Positions 31,619 to 43,824 of a DNA stretch of 64,000 bases are shown here, one piece after another. The notes beneath the pieces are model-generated. The model did no database searches. It saw only the letters and a list, made by a program, of their open reading frames with translations, and had not been told where the DNA came from. The position numbers and the translations under genes were made by a program. The DNA is taken from assembly GCA_029224185.1 (NCBI GenBank), contig CM055188.1, forward strand, positions 30,203,720-30,267,719. Reading direction: 5' to 3'. Numbering within the stretch: position 1 is the stretch's first letter; every line of letters starts with the position of its first letter. Source of the DNA: Karalla daura. Taxonomy: Eukaryota > Chordata > Actinopteri > Chaetodontiformes > Leiognathidae.

Positions 31619-32575
31619 ACTGACCTCACCTGTTTATGTGACATAAGTGGGACGATAAAGGCAGACACACAAAATATATCCCTCTTTAGTCCCTCTAGGA
31701 TTTGAGGGACCCATTACTTAGCAACCTTTATCTCTGGCTTAGACGTCCCCCATCACTTGGGCTAAATGGAAGGTAGATAAGCGATGCCATGCCTGATGCT
31801 GGGCTGCCTGATTTCAGAAGCGATACCGTTACTGACGCCGATAGGGATTATGATTTGACACAAACAAAAACAACCTTTCGCTGGAGATGCATGTTCTCCC
31901 TGCAGGGATTTGTTGTACCTTATGCAACTGACATTTTGGATGCAATTATCAGATCGAAAATGAGCGCCTCCGATGGCCTTGTTTAAAATGAAGGCCACAC
32001 TGGTGGACATGGTGACCTTCAGACCTGCTAAACATCTGCATGATAACATCTTTACAGTGCGTAACACTGGCTCTTATTGCAAGGTCACCAATCTACTAAT
32101 GTGCCCATGCCCTACTCTGGTTTTCTTCTCTCATCCCAGTGATTTTTATAGAGATAACTAACCCATATGGGTCTCAAATTCATGCCCCAGAGTTGAGGCC
32201 TAAGTGCTTTTGGAAATTGGATGTTCTCCCTGTGTCTTTTGGGGCCGACACTTTGCTCCCACAGTCTGAAAATATACATCTCTTAAACCAACTGGAGACT
32301 CCAAATTTCCCCTAGATGTGAATGTGAGGTGTGCATGTGTCCTGTAATGGACTGACAACCTGTTGAGGATGTGCCTCCTACTCCGCCAGCCTGGGTAAAG
32401 CAGTTTAAGAAGATGAATGAACATTTGACACTGGTGCAGTAGTGCGCAGACTCCCAGCTCGCATTGACGTCTCCTTCCATATTAGATGCAACTGCTCAAA
32501 CAAACCCACCATGCTTATCTAAAGCTGAGGAGCCAAGCTGTTCCTCATTAACCCTCTAAAGCTCTGTGAGAAAAA
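31619..32575 (+). repeat. Local duplication B, copy 1 (contains a SINE)
   Basis: Matches 38120-38805 at well over 90% by eye across 31990-32575, ending at GCTCTGTGAGAAAAA in both. Copy 1 has about 250 extra bases between GGGACGATA (near 31655) and CAACTGACATTTTGG (31925). An embedded SINE-like block (about 32161-32420, with ACTGGAGACTCCAAATTTCC) sits at the same place in both copies. Confidence 0.9.
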
Positions 32576-34783
32576 GTCTGCAGGGAGGAGTCTGGGGTTT
32601 TTTGATCTGTAGATGTTTATGTAATCTGCCACATGAGGTCGAGGACACAATGTTCTTGTGTCTGCTGGATCCCCGTACTGGATTACAGGGGACAATCAAA
32701 TCCACTAGTTAAGACCCACCAACCTTAACCCCTGACCTCTGGTACAGCAGATGTACTGTATGACTCTTACTGCAGTCTCTGGGCTCCCAAGAGGTCTGAA
32801 CAGCTGTTCGATCTGCTGAATCAGACTTTAGACATCAGAGCCTGACATGGTCAACAATAAACCCCCAGTAAATACAATAAAACCCACGTAATGAAAATCG
32901 GTCACTGGAGGATTTGCAAGCGGATAAGAAAATATAAAACTAAGGCAACTCAGAGATGAAGAGACGCAGAGGTTGAAAACGAAATGTGCTTGACGGACAA
33001 GTGTTGCGCTGTTGTGGTTTTCCAGAGTGGCAGAGACAGAAGAGCAGGGTTAAAGCAGCTGAGTGGGGAGTGACTCACACTGCTCGGTCTCATGGAGATC
33101 TTGTGACTCTGTACGCCCACCCACTTTCTTGTGTGGATGCACACAAGAAACTGTTTCCCCCTCCTCTCAGAGAGCTTCTCTGACAATCATGAGAGGTGGG
33201 GACAAGGCAGAGGTCGTAGTACTACACCATCTCTGTAGATATCGGATTGTGGCCCTAAAAACTGGTTTTCATCTCTCTGCTGTAGGACGACTAGTAATCC
33301 GCCGCTGTTATAATCCCCTTCATAACTGCAGTAACAGAGAGTAGATTAAAAATAAATACATAGTATAGAAAAAAATGAGACAGCAAAGGGGGTTGGATGG
33401 AGGGCAATGAACAGTGTGTAGGAGAACAAAGTGAAACATTCATCCCTGTGAATGAGAGAAACCCTCCAAGAATGAGACAAATGTGAAGGGAAAAAAAAGA
33501 AAAGAAAAGAAAAGAAAATCAGGCAAAACAGGACCAGGCATAGGAATTCAACATTCCTTCACATTACACTCAAGTTGAAGACTCTTATGTAATGTGAACC
33601 ATCAGCCACACAGGTATGTGTGAAACGTGTCGAAACGGGAGATATGTACTGTTTGCACATTCAGCAAATATCAGTGGTTGGACTATTCATCATCTACTGA
33701 TCTGGACCAATAAATAACAAATAAAATCTGATTCAGCTCATTTTCAGTTCAGAGAAAACGACGATGAGGCACTCTGACACTGTCCATGTAACACACGCTT
33801 TTATGTTCAGCTCTTCACGCACCTGTAAGTGATCTGTTAACAAAACACAACATGAAGGGTTGTGTAACAGCTATTGTTTTTTTTTTGGAGTTGTCATATC
33901 CTGGTTCCTGGTTGTACAGAATAAACAAACTAGACAAAATGTGATACCAGCTGTTTGTGGTGACTTCATTGTCACAGTTGCATAATATACAATACATTAC
34001 ACAGTTACACTATAGAGTTGCATAATATCTGTCTTGAGCGATTTTCGAAGAGGGTGACATCTATTATCATGTCAATAAATGTCTTAGTTCTTAAAATGGA
34101 GTCCTTTATCTTTCTCTCTCTCTCTCTAGGCCTGTTTGCCTGTTTACCAGCATGTATTTACCGTCTATGTGGCCTGGTTTTGTTGAGTTTTACAGTCCGT
34201 GGTCTGGCTCAGGATATCACAACATTCGTCTAAAGGTTGCACCAGCCCCTCAGCACACCTGTGTCCTGGAGTGATGAAACTGAATACAGATTATTCTCTG
34301 TGACCAGAAAAAAAACTTAACCACTTTGTTAAGATTTCTCTTCTTGGATGCCCAAACAGGGTGGTCAGTCTGTTATCAGGAGAGACTGGGCACCATCTGT
34401 GTGCTCACAACTATGTGAGAAATGCTTCAGTGAGTTTTTACGACATCCTGTCGACTGACAGTCTGTCATCTTCTACTGCAGAAAAATACAGTCAGAGAAA
34501 GACTGGCTGCTATCTGTGATGCCTCTTGTTTTGTTATGTTGTGTTGTTATAGTTTATCGCTATACCTCTTTAGCTCCCTCTCTCAGGCACAAACATCTGT
34601 CTTATCTGTGTTGTTTTGCCCTTCACACCTGCGTGGTGCTGTCTCGGACTGATATGAGAGAAACTTGCTATCCCATTGTGTTCACCAGTCTGCAGGTCCT
34701 GAGGTACGATCATTTAGGCTGCTGCTGCTCCCTGGTGGAGACTGGCGTGTACATGTGTTCATGCAGAGGCGATGCACATGGAG
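32576..34783. other. Gene-free region
   Basis: No exon recognised. It contains an (AAAAG)n run near 33489-33520 and otherwise AT-rich unique-looking DNA. Confidence 0.4.
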
Positions 34784-34979
34784 CAGGGGTGAGCAAACTG
34801 CTCCACAAAGGCCAGTTTAGCTGCAGCTTTCTGTTCTAACCTATGAAGAGCACACAGATTGACCAATCAACTGTCTGAAGACTCAGATCAATTAGTTGAT
34901 CGAGTAAACCAAATCAGGTGTGCTGGTTGGAACAAAAACCAGACACTGGCCCCTTGTGGAAGGGTTTGCTGACCCCCTG
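34784..34979. mobile_element. hAT-type MITE with inverted termini
   Basis: The left end CAGGGGTGAGCAAACTGCTC and right end (reverse complement) CAGGGGGTCAGCAAACCCTT are clear terminal inverted repeats of about 30 bp with mismatches. The centre has GATTGACCAATCAACT and GATCAATTAGTTGATC palindromic stretches, as in the fish MITEs that carry CACACCTGATT inside. Flanks share only ACAT of the 8 bp expected for a hAT duplication. Confidence 0.8.
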
Positions 34980-35149
34980 ACATATATAGAGATTAAAGAA
35001 GAGGACACTTATTTTGTCATCGTATAATAACAAAAATGTTAAGTAGACAAACAAAATTGCAGGGGGTACTTCACTGGTGCAGTCAAGTATACGTACAATA
35101 ATTTTACCCACACTAGGTGTTATGTCATGCCTGCTATGCCACATTTTGC

Positions 35150-35622
35150 TGCAAAAAATTTTCTTTGCAATGCAAGAGCCCTTAAGTTGTTATTGATCAT
35201 TTATATTAGGATTCACATTAGGTTTGAGGACAGAACTTGTGGCATGTCTTGTTATGCGGTCACAATAAATGCTATTCAGTTCTATTCTAATCTATTCTAT
35301 TCTACGGTGCAGACAAGTGCAGACAGTTATAATTTGCATGGCAAACAACATTAATGCAACAGGAATGTTGCATAACAAAAACTAAGACAATACTTGATAC
35401 AGTGCAGAATAAGGAAGTCTTAGTATGCAATGTGGTGTAGATTATACACAAACCGATGTCACAGTTACGCTTTATGGGACAGTTATTGCATGAATAGTAG
35501 CAAAAGTGTAAGAAATAAGGAATTTGTCCCAATGTACAATGTTCTGTTAATTGTGCAGAGACCTCATTTGGATATATCCGTTATTGCACATTGCCCTTGG
35601 GTGTGTGGTGGGAGGAGTAGGG

Positions 35623-35672
<50 letters not shown>

Positions 35673-35985
35673 ATTGGGCAGGGGTCAGTGTATGTGTCTG
35701 TCCAGAGTTGTGATGGCTTGTGGAAGAAGTTGTCTCCAAGCCTGTTTGGTTCTGATGGACCTGTAGTGGCTGCCAGAGGACAGCAGGTCAAACAGGTGGG
35801 GACCAGGATGTGTGCTGTCTCTGATGATTCAACAGGATGTGTAAATGTCCTTCAGGGAGAGGAGGGGGCAGCTGATGATCTTCTGTGCTGTCTTGACTAC
35901 TAGGAGATGAATGTAGATTCATAGATACAGTATGTCAGGAAGCTCTCCACTGATACTATTCCTGAGCACGCTCACAGATAACCCT
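35150..35985 (-). mobile_element. LINE remnant with embedded (GT)n
   Basis: 35695-35985 holds phrases typical of a fish LINE read in reverse (GTTGTGATGGCTTGTGGAAG, CAGCAGGTCAAACAGGTGGG, then GTAAATGTCCTTCAGGGAG). The left part, with AAGTGCAGA and TTGTGCAGAG motifs and a TCTATTCTATTCTA tail near 35290, looks like the 3' end on the minus strand. No open frame survives. Confidence 0.5.
35625..35670. repeat. (GT)n microsatellite
   Basis: A pure GT run of about 23 units. Confidence 0.97.
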
Positions 35986-35987
35986 TC

Positions 35988-36192
35988 TTAACCCTCCTGT
36001 TGTCTTTAGGTCAAAAATGACCAAGTTTGTGAGAGCAAAAACCTCTAAAATGCTTTTGCAACTTAATATTTTATAACTGTACCAGAAATGACCCCAGCAT
36101 TAGAAAAAGGGAAATATCGAATTACTTCATGTTTCCATGGAAACTGTAGAGTTAAAATTACAGTCACACAGAAACACAAAAAGTACACAGAT

Positions 36193-36248
<56 letters not shown>

Positions 36249-36569
36249 ACACATATTGCTGATTTACTTTAGACAGAACAAAAACTTTCGTTCTATCACC
36301 TTTCCTTGACCCCAAACACAACTTTCAAAAATCAAATTTCCAAGAACCATCAACCATCACAAACACAACAGTCAGGGCATTTTTTTTTTTACTTCTGCTG
36401 CTACTTTCAGAGTTTCTTTATACGAATGACAGTCGCCCCAGGTTGACCGCTATACAGGCCATGGAGCAGACTGTCGATTTATGAAATTACACACACATGT
36501 GGGTGGGTCCTTTTTGACCTAGAGGACAAGGAGAATCTATAGAGACTGTGAGGACAACGGGAGGATTAA
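35988..36569. mobile_element. piggyBac-type MITE flanked by TTAA
   Basis: TTAA (35988-35991) precedes CCCTCCTGTTGTCTTTAGG and TTAA (36566-36569) follows the inverted end (reverse complement TCCTCCCGTTGTCCTCACAG). TTAA target duplication plus CCCTCC/GTTGTC ends and inner GGTCAAAAATGACC motifs are those of piggyBac MITEs in fish and frogs. The element is 574 bp long with a (CA)n run inside and no transposase. Confidence 0.85.
36198..36254. repeat. (CA)n microsatellite inside the piggyBac MITE
   Basis: About 22 pure CA units followed by ATACACACACAT. Confidence 0.95.
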
Positions 36570-36779
36570 TGACAGCCATAGTGTTTAAGGTCCAGGAGAA
36601 GTCAGCAGATACTGTGGTGCCTGAACACAGCCGATTCTGGAAGTGATAAACTTGAAAAATAAAAAGTATTCATGTCAAATGACCTGTTCGGACACACACC
36701 TGGACAAGAGGAGCAGGCAAGGTAGGATTTTATTTCTGATTATTACAAATGCCTACAACATAATCCACTCATTTTGCTT

Positions 36780-37195
36780 CAAGACAAGATCAACCGGATG
36801 CAAGTAGATCCACCCCTGGTGACATGGATCACCAGCTACCGTGCTGTCCAACACCACGGACCACCTCTTCAGAACGGGTCATAGCAGGCGCTACTTCCTG
36901 AGAAGACTGTGTCCACAGCTGGACGAGCTGATTAGAGAGGCCGGATCTGTGGTTGGCATGAAACTGGAAGCTTTCCACTGAACGAACTGCTGGACAGTAC
37001 TACAGACGTCTCCACAGACTGTCATCAGCAATCAGAGAGACAGCTGCTTCAGAGGAATAATATGGACAGACAATGAGATCAAACTATACAACTCCTCTGA
37101 GGGTGGTTGTGGTGGCAGTGTTGATGTTAAGTGAAGCCTGTTGACCATCCCAACCAACCAACCACTGCTGCTACTGTTATACTTGTACTTCATCT
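36780..37195 (+). mobile_element. LINE ORF2 remnant (reverse-transcriptase and C-terminal pieces)
   Basis: DKINRMQVDPPLVTWITSYR (from 36783) matches the fingers/palm lead-in of fish LINE reverse transcriptases (D.L..MQV...LV.WI..YL). After an internal deletion, RRYFLRRLCPQLDELIREAG and SVVG appear, then DNEIKLYNSS, the usual C-terminal end. Stops and frame changes show a dead, internally deleted copy. Confidence 0.7.
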
Positions 37196-37474
37196 ATCAA
37201 TCTCGACACAGCAGGAGTCCCTGAACTTGCTGGTGGACACCAGTAGTAGGCGATGCTGTCAGTCTGCAGAGTTATACAGGCCATAGCTGCGCTGTTTGAG
37301 TCCGGCAGCTGACTGACTGGGATAGATGAAAGGGCACCCCCTGCGCCAGTTCACCCACCCTGATGGTTAGTTTACGTGGTTGTGTAAGCGGGGTGAGATG
37401 TTGAAGATTATTTATCAAAAGGACAATACATTTTAAGCAAGCAGGAGAGTGGGCGTACACTCATGAAAGTTTAA

Positions 37475-38060
37475 AACCATACAGATGGACTGGGAGCAAC
37501 AGAAACCAGTGCCAACAGGGGAGGCCATATGGCTCCAAGCTGAGTACATGTCACAGAGTCTCAGAGTCTAACAACTTGAATGCAAGTTAGATTTAATGAC
37601 CCAGGAATATGAGGCTGCAAACCAAAGAAATCAGGGATTTAAACAAGAACTTCAGGAGTTCAAGAATCGGATACATGCCAAAGATGAGAGTTTGATGACT
37701 GTCTGGAAGATCTTCCTTAAAAGCATACATTTGAATCTCTTCAGCAAGTCTCACAATTGCTCAACAATACCCATGGTGCCACACAAATAAGAAAATATAT
37801 CATGGCACAACAATACGAGTCTGCAAACCAAAAAGAAAACAAAAAAACAAGCCCTGGTAAAAGAACTTCAGGAGGTCAAGACACAGATCAGTTGAGAAGC
37901 TGGATCTCTACAATAAGTCTTGCAAGCACTCATAAATCTTCAGAAGCAAAGCAATGACTTTAATGCAAATATAAAGAAATCACTAAAGAAAATGAGTATA
38001 CACATTAGCAGATTATAAGCCCCGTGACGAAAGAAAACCAGGAGGAAGACAGCTAAAACT
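37475..38060 (+). pseudogene. Decayed coding remnant with repeated coiled-coil units
   Basis: Across two frames one reads MTQEYEAANQRNQGFKQELQ and, about 200 nt on, MAQQYESANQKENKK followed after a frameshift by LVKELQEVKTQIS. These look like two copies of one heptad-like unit, joined by SLQQVSQLLNNTHGATQIRK. Several stops and at least two frameshifts break it. I do not recognise the parent family. There is no intron evidence, so it may be a retrocopy or a transposon-borne frame. It lies directly upstream of duplication B copy 2. Confidence 0.5.
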
Positions 38061-38119
38061 GATGTTGTTGATGTACTTGTGTTTGCAGCCTTTTAAAAGG
38101 TTGCATAAGGCAGTTACGT

Positions 38120-38805
38120 TGAGGCTTCAGTGACCTCACCTGTCCACGTGAGGTTAGGGGGACGATATGTAACTGACATTTTGGATGCAATCGCCAGATC
38201 AAAAAGGAGCGCATCCGATACTCATGTTTACAACGAAGGCCACGCTGGTGGACATGGTGACCTTCAGACCTGCTAAACATCTGCATGATAACATCTTTAC
38301 AGTGCGTAACACTGGCTCTTATTGCAAGGTCACCAATCAACTAATGTGCCCATGCCCTACTCTGGTTTTCTTCTCTCATCCCAGTGATTTTTATAGAGAT
38401 AACTAACCCATATGGGTCTCAAATTCAAGCCCCAGAGTTGAGACCTAAGTGCTTTTGGAAATTGGATGTTCTCCCTGTGTCTTTTGGGGCCTACACTTTG
38501 CTCCCACAGTCTTAAAAAATACATCTCTTAAACCAACTGGAGACTCCAAATTTCCCCTAGATGTGAATGTGAGGTGTGCATGTGTCCTGTAATGAACTGA
38601 CAACCTGTTGAGGATGTACCTCCTACTCCAGTTTAAGAATTAACATTTGAAACATTTGACACTAACACAGTAGTGTGCAGATTCCTAGCTCGCATTGACG
38701 TCTCCTTCCATATTAGATGCAACTGCTCAAACAAACCCACCATGCTTATCTAAAGCTGAGGAGCCAAGCTGTTCCTCATTAACCCTCTAAAGCTCTGTGA
38801 GAAAA
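38120..38805 (+). repeat. Local duplication B, copy 2 (contains a SINE)
   Basis: Partner of 31619-32575. It lacks the 250-bp segment of copy 1 and a few short pieces (GCCAGCCTGGGTAAAGC is missing), but otherwise runs in step to AGCTCTGTGAGAAAAA near 38805. Confidence 0.9.
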
Positions 38806-39172
38806 ACAAACAAGAAAATTGATTTGGCAGACTTTAACGTCCCCTGGAATGGACTTGCATTATATTCAGGTCACATACTTGCACCTGTTGATAAGTGTGA
38901 TCAGTCTGTAAAGAATGGAATTGGAAAAATACATTCAGATATTTGAAAAAGAAAAAAAAGAAAGAAAATAAACTCTTGCAGGCTCTAAAATCTATTGATT
39001 ATATTGATAAATTCACAAAACTTTGAATACAGCCGTGATGTGATGACATAAGGGTAAAGGGAAACAAAAAAGAGAAATTACAGAAAATTCAGGATTGGTT
39101 GCTGAGGGACTCAACAGGTCAGTGGTAACAGGTCCTGTCACAGTTACTGGTTAGCTCACCCAGTAGCTGGCA

Positions 39173-39650
39173 GTGTCATACAAAGATCAGATGGATTCAA
39201 CAAAATTGCCCCTACATGTGAATGTGCGAGTGAATAGTGTGTGTGCCTCTCCAGGAACCATCACCTCCATCACCAAAAGAACAACACTGCCGAGACGAAT
39301 GGCTGAGATGGGTTTTCTCTGCAGGTCTGAGGTCTGTCTTAGAGATAGGGTGAGAAGCTCAGTCACCCAGGAGGAACTAGGTGTGGAGCCACTGCTCCTT
39401 GGTGTGGAAAGAAACCACTTGAGGTGGTTCAGGCACCTGGGTAGGATGTCATTAGCACTTCCTAGGGAGATGATCCTGGCATGGCCAGCTAGAGGGAGAC
39501 CTCCAGGCAGACCCAGGACCAGATAGAGGGATAATATCTTCTCACTGGTCTGGGAATGCCTGGGGATCCCACGGCCTGAGTCAACCAGGCTTCTTTCTCT
39601 CTTCCTGTCCTCACCATGCTCTGCACTTTATGTGGTGCATGGAAAGACTG
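39173..39650 (+). mobile_element. Endonuclease/reverse-transcriptase LINE, C-terminal remnant
   Basis: The frame reads LRDRVRSSVTQEELGVEPLL then VERNHLRWFRHLGRM and GRPPGRPRTR, the well-known C-terminal end of a fish LINE ORF2. A TAG at 39524 replaces the Trp that normally follows RTR. The same frame then continues RDNIFSLVWECLGIP, as the family does. A SINE-like block (AAATTGCCCCTACATGTG) sits at its left edge. Confidence 0.8.
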
Positions 39651-40219
39651 ACCACTGACTGACCAAAGAATGTTTGGCCTGACCAGTGGCTCCATCATCC
39701 ATAAAAACCCGATGTCTGACTGGTGTAGCTATCAATGCATTGTTGGGGAGAATGAGGACACCCCCTGTCCAACATCAAACTGAGACACACTTGGCACACA
39801 CTGAGGGACAACAGTCAGGGAAGTGTATTGCTGCCAAACCAGAAAATAAAAAGATCAGTATGACATTGGAACATGAAAAGGTTCACAATATATTGTCATG
39901 AATAAGCGAATTATAACGTGAGATAAATAACTCAAAGTTTTGTGTGCTAAATGTTTAGAGCTGGCACGATTACTGTAGGTAAATGAGAGAGAGCAGGAAC
40001 AGCCGCGGTGCATGTTATGTACATGTATAAGATTACAGTATGCTTGTGACGCCTATGCTTGGCAAACTACGACCTCTGGAGGTCGAGTACTGTCAATGCA
40101 CAGCCATATGGTGGGCCAAGCGAGCCTGAGTGCTCTTTTGTGTTACAGCGCCTCCCTTTCTCTTCCTTCAGGTCGGCACTCCTTTCTGTGCAGGAATAAT
40201 CTTCATTTTCTCTTCTCTT

Positions 40220-40480
40220 GGACACTTAGCTTCAGGGTTGCCACAAATGATTACTTTTGTAGTCGATTCATCAGTCAATTATTTTTTTGATTAGTTGTTT
40301 GGATTATAAAATGACATGAAATCTGTGACCTGTTCGACTAAAGCCCATGATAAGATCTTTGAATGACTTTAAGTGGTCACCTTTTTACAAATTTCTGTCA
40401 TCGCGACCCAAAGAAAACAGAAATTACTCACATTTTTGAGGATTAATCAATTATTGATAAATTGTTGCAGCTCTACTTTG
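40220..40480. mobile_element. MITE with GGTTGC/TGTTGCAGC ends
   Basis: The left part, AGGGTTGCCACAAATGATTA then TAGTCGATTCATCAGTCAAT, and the right part, TTAATCAATTATTGATAAAT then TGTTGCAGCTCTA, are the inverted ends of a common teleost MITE. The interior AAGAAAACAGAAATTACTCA corresponds to its internal block. A second, partial copy is at about 57605-57805. Confidence 0.6.
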
Positions 40481-40640
40481 CTTATGTTCTCTCTACCTCT
40501 CTTCCCCTTTATCTCACTATTTTTCTCCTTCTTACAGCTAACATAATGACTTACTAAGACACACATCTATAGATGCATAACACCACATTCCAGCAGGTTA
40601 TGGGTGGAGTGCCTTTTGGGCTACAGAGCAGAAAACACAC

Positions 40641-40715
40641 CTGGTCTGCATGGATGATAGCAGCTTCAGTCAGGTGTTCAGCGAGCTATGTGAAGCCAAA
40701 TTAAAGGTCCAAGTT
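40641..40715 (+). mobile_element. Ty3/gypsy reverse-transcriptase scrap
   Basis: LVCMDD (40641-40658), a decayed LVYLDD catalytic box, is followed directly by SFSQVFSELCEAKLKV. The stretch between these two blocks in intact elements is missing. About 48 nt are similar, in the opposite orientation, to 43838-43890. Confidence 0.55.
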
Positions 40716-41470
40716 TTGTCAATCGAGGCCAGTTTTCAACATGTTTATGGCTTTCTAAGTCAAAATACTAATATTTTAAGTTATTGTAGCGGAACAGAGG
40801 GAACCTATATACCTGGTTGCTTTCCCATCAGGTGACACTCTGTGGTGGTCTGGGGACAACAGACACCTCTGGCCTGCCTTTACCGTCTACTCAAATCACA
40901 TTATAACCAGCACTGTGAATAACTTAACCACAGCTGGTTTTAACCAGGATTCAAAGACCATCAATATGTCCAGATAAGCCCCCAGCAAGACCAAACCAGT
41001 CTCTTTCAAATCCATCAATAAAGCTTCTGTTGGAGTGAAATAACAAATGAATTCAAGTTTTCATTCTTCCTTATAACACCAAGGTTTTGGTCTGTTTATC
41101 TTTATAACTATAGGGTTTGTGTGGGGTTACAAGTATGAGAGCCATAAAATGAATTCCTCTAGTTATCTAGTTATCTCACAGACTTAAGTTGAATACTGCA
41201 TTCCTTCCACTAGAGAAGGGTGGCCTCATGTACTGTTAGAAAGATCTACATCTTATGGGTAATTGTGAAATGTTCATGGTCCCCTTCTCTTATGTAACAG
41301 ATATGTTAAGGGCTGTGAATTATCAGCTAGAGTGGGGGCAGTGCTTCACGCTGAGCATGCTGGGAACAGCTTGCGTGTGTGTGTGTGTGTGTGTGATGTA
41401 GGTGTGGAACGTCAGCACACTGTGCGTACGTGTGACGTAAGAGAGGGGAGTGTGCAGTGTGGACAGTACG

Positions 41471-42000
41471 ATTTTTTTTAACAAACTTTATTGACACAAT
41501 AGAGCGAACAAGCCATTTCAACAGCAGCTAACAGAGAATGTTTGAGGAAGTGTGTCAAAGAAAAAACAAAGAGAAAAAACAGTCAGACCAAAAAATGAAT
41601 AAAAATAAATTACAAGTCAAAGTTGTTTCGTTACGCTCCATTTTTTACCTATATAAAGGCGTTTCCTTACCAACGACACCTAATAAAATGTACCGTTTTG
41701 AGTTTGAGGTGAATATATAACTTTTTGTTTACAAAATGGCTGATGTTATGCCAATAAATTTAACTAAAAGAAAAAAATCCCAGAAAGGTTGATGATTCAT
41801 CTGCATGATGACAAAAGTAACAGACTGCGTTCACATTAAGACTTTTACAAAAGTCTGCAGTCTTTTCAGAGAAACCTCTCACAACTAATTTGAAACATTT
41901 CCTGCTAATAAGCCGAATTTTACCTGAATCTATGTCAAATAAATTGTTCCAAACTGGTAAAGATGCATATGCCTTTAGATTATTTCCACTTTGCATGAAT
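41471..42000 (-). mobile_element. Probable L1/Tx1-like LINE 3' end
   Basis: Read on the minus strand, an open frame (41760-41996) ends in VCYFCHHADESSTF, resembling the CxxC...H near the end of fish L1/Tx1 ORF2. Frameshifted coding-like sequence then runs on to AATAAAGTTTGTT and an A run at 41471-41478 (T run on the + strand). A polyadenylation signal shortly before an A tail is what a LINE 3' end looks like. The family assignment is tentative. Confidence 0.4.
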
Positions 42001-43820
42001 TATGATGGTGTTTATGACTATGATGATAATGACAACTGATCCTCCTTTTTTTACAATTGAGAGACCAGTAAACCATTATCAACCCATCTTTTTGAAACCA
42101 ATCAATCAATCACACAGTTCTTATATGACACTTTTTTACACAATCACCCTCCCATCCCATATAGATTCACAGATGTGTACATACTTTTGACACATGAAGA
42201 CGTAGATATATAGAAATAAGAACACTGCTGAAACACCGTTTTAAACTCAGAACACTGAGGAACCACCAGGGAACAGAAGAAAGAGACATGACAAAGTAAA
42301 ACTGTTAAAATATAACCCCAACCCCAAACAGTTCATTTAAAAACAAGTTTAAAGCCCGTTATTTATACAATACATATATAATATTCGTGTTGAAATATGG
42401 TGCCATAACAAATTTGGATGTAATAAATGAAGTAGAAAAACTTGAGGTAGATTGTTGAAATCTAAAAACATTGAATCCACAAGTACTCATCTTACAAAGA
42501 ATTACATTTTTTAGAATGAAATGATGAACATCAAACAAAGCTTGTCAATTCCTTTTCTGATATTTGAGATTCAAGAGCAGGGCTAAGCTAAGCACTCGGG
42601 TTTGGACTCAACCAGTTATGGTATCGTTGCAACACCCATCCCAGTCCTCTTCCCATTGTGGGAGATTCCTAGGTCAAGGTTTTTGCATTGAGATAATGCA
42701 ATTAGTTTAGTAATATCTTGAAGAAAAAAAGGCTTGAAAGAAGAAATGATAGAGTGCCTAAAAGTCTAAAAGGGAGAACTTATCATCCCATCAAAATCGA
42801 GGTGTATGTGTATTACCTGGTTATCCTCTCTGTCCAACAATAGATTAGATATCAGTCTAACAGAGCTAGCTAGTGGTTCTCTTACCAGAAGTACCAGTTA
42901 AGTTTAAAGTGCAAAAGATATCAAAGTAATAAAGTGCACAGCATACAAATCTACATCGCAGTCCTACTGTGTTTACCTGCAAAATTAGAAACGTATATGC
43001 TGTTTAGTGCAAAATCTAACTTGACAGGAGTATTCTCTGAATCCAATAAACAAATAACGCATCAAATAACACACCTTTCAAAGCACTTCAAATACTTTCT
43101 TATGTATGCCTTTCAAAGTGCCAATGTACGTCCTGTCTCGTCCTATGTTTTAATACATCATCTGAGAGTCAAAATTACTATGTGAAGCTTGTGATGAGAA
43201 TTAAGAAAGAACACTCTTTCTGCATCTCTGATGGAGAGTCCCACAAGTTGAGTGAACTTAGCTCTCATCAGCTGCAGTCAGTGGCACGCCCCTAAGAAGG
43301 CCCTGCAGTCGTCCACCTTAACCTTTAACCTTTTCTGGATACAACAGACCAGGTCAACCAACAGGCCCACCATCACATGGAGTCCCTTTAGTGAACTGGA
43401 TCACGTACCACCAAACTGCATCTTCAACCCTAGATTGGTCTCGACAGATGCTTGGGTCAAAGTGTTGTCTCTGGGTAACATAATCGTGAAAGGGAATGAC
43501 ATTGTCATTTGGGCTCAGACCAACAACCAGATTAATTAGTTAGATTCTGGGCCAAAAAGGCACCGTGATGGGAGACAATCTAGTGGAGCTGTGTCCACCA
43601 TCCTGGACAATCCATAACTGGGTGTAAATCATTAAACTGTCAAGGAATCATTAGATCCCGGTCCCAGTGATGTTGTTCTGTCAGTCAACAAGATCTTCCT
43701 TGAAGTGACATTAAAGCACTCTGCTGACTCAAACGACATAGTAACTCAATATGTTGTTTTGCTATCTCATTCTGTGACTTAAGTCATTATGATGATGATG
43801 CATACGGTTTTGATAGACAA
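42001..43820. other. No gene recognised
   Basis: AT-rich. A 95-codon ORF (43252-43539) shows no domain on either strand. The region may contain more transposon debris connected with the neighbouring gypsy and LINE remnants. Confidence 0.35.
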
Positions 43821-43824
43821 TGCT

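Noticed and set aside
43252..43539. A 95-codon plus-strand ORF
   Set aside because: No domain recognised on either strand; it lies in transposon-rich DNA and may be debris.
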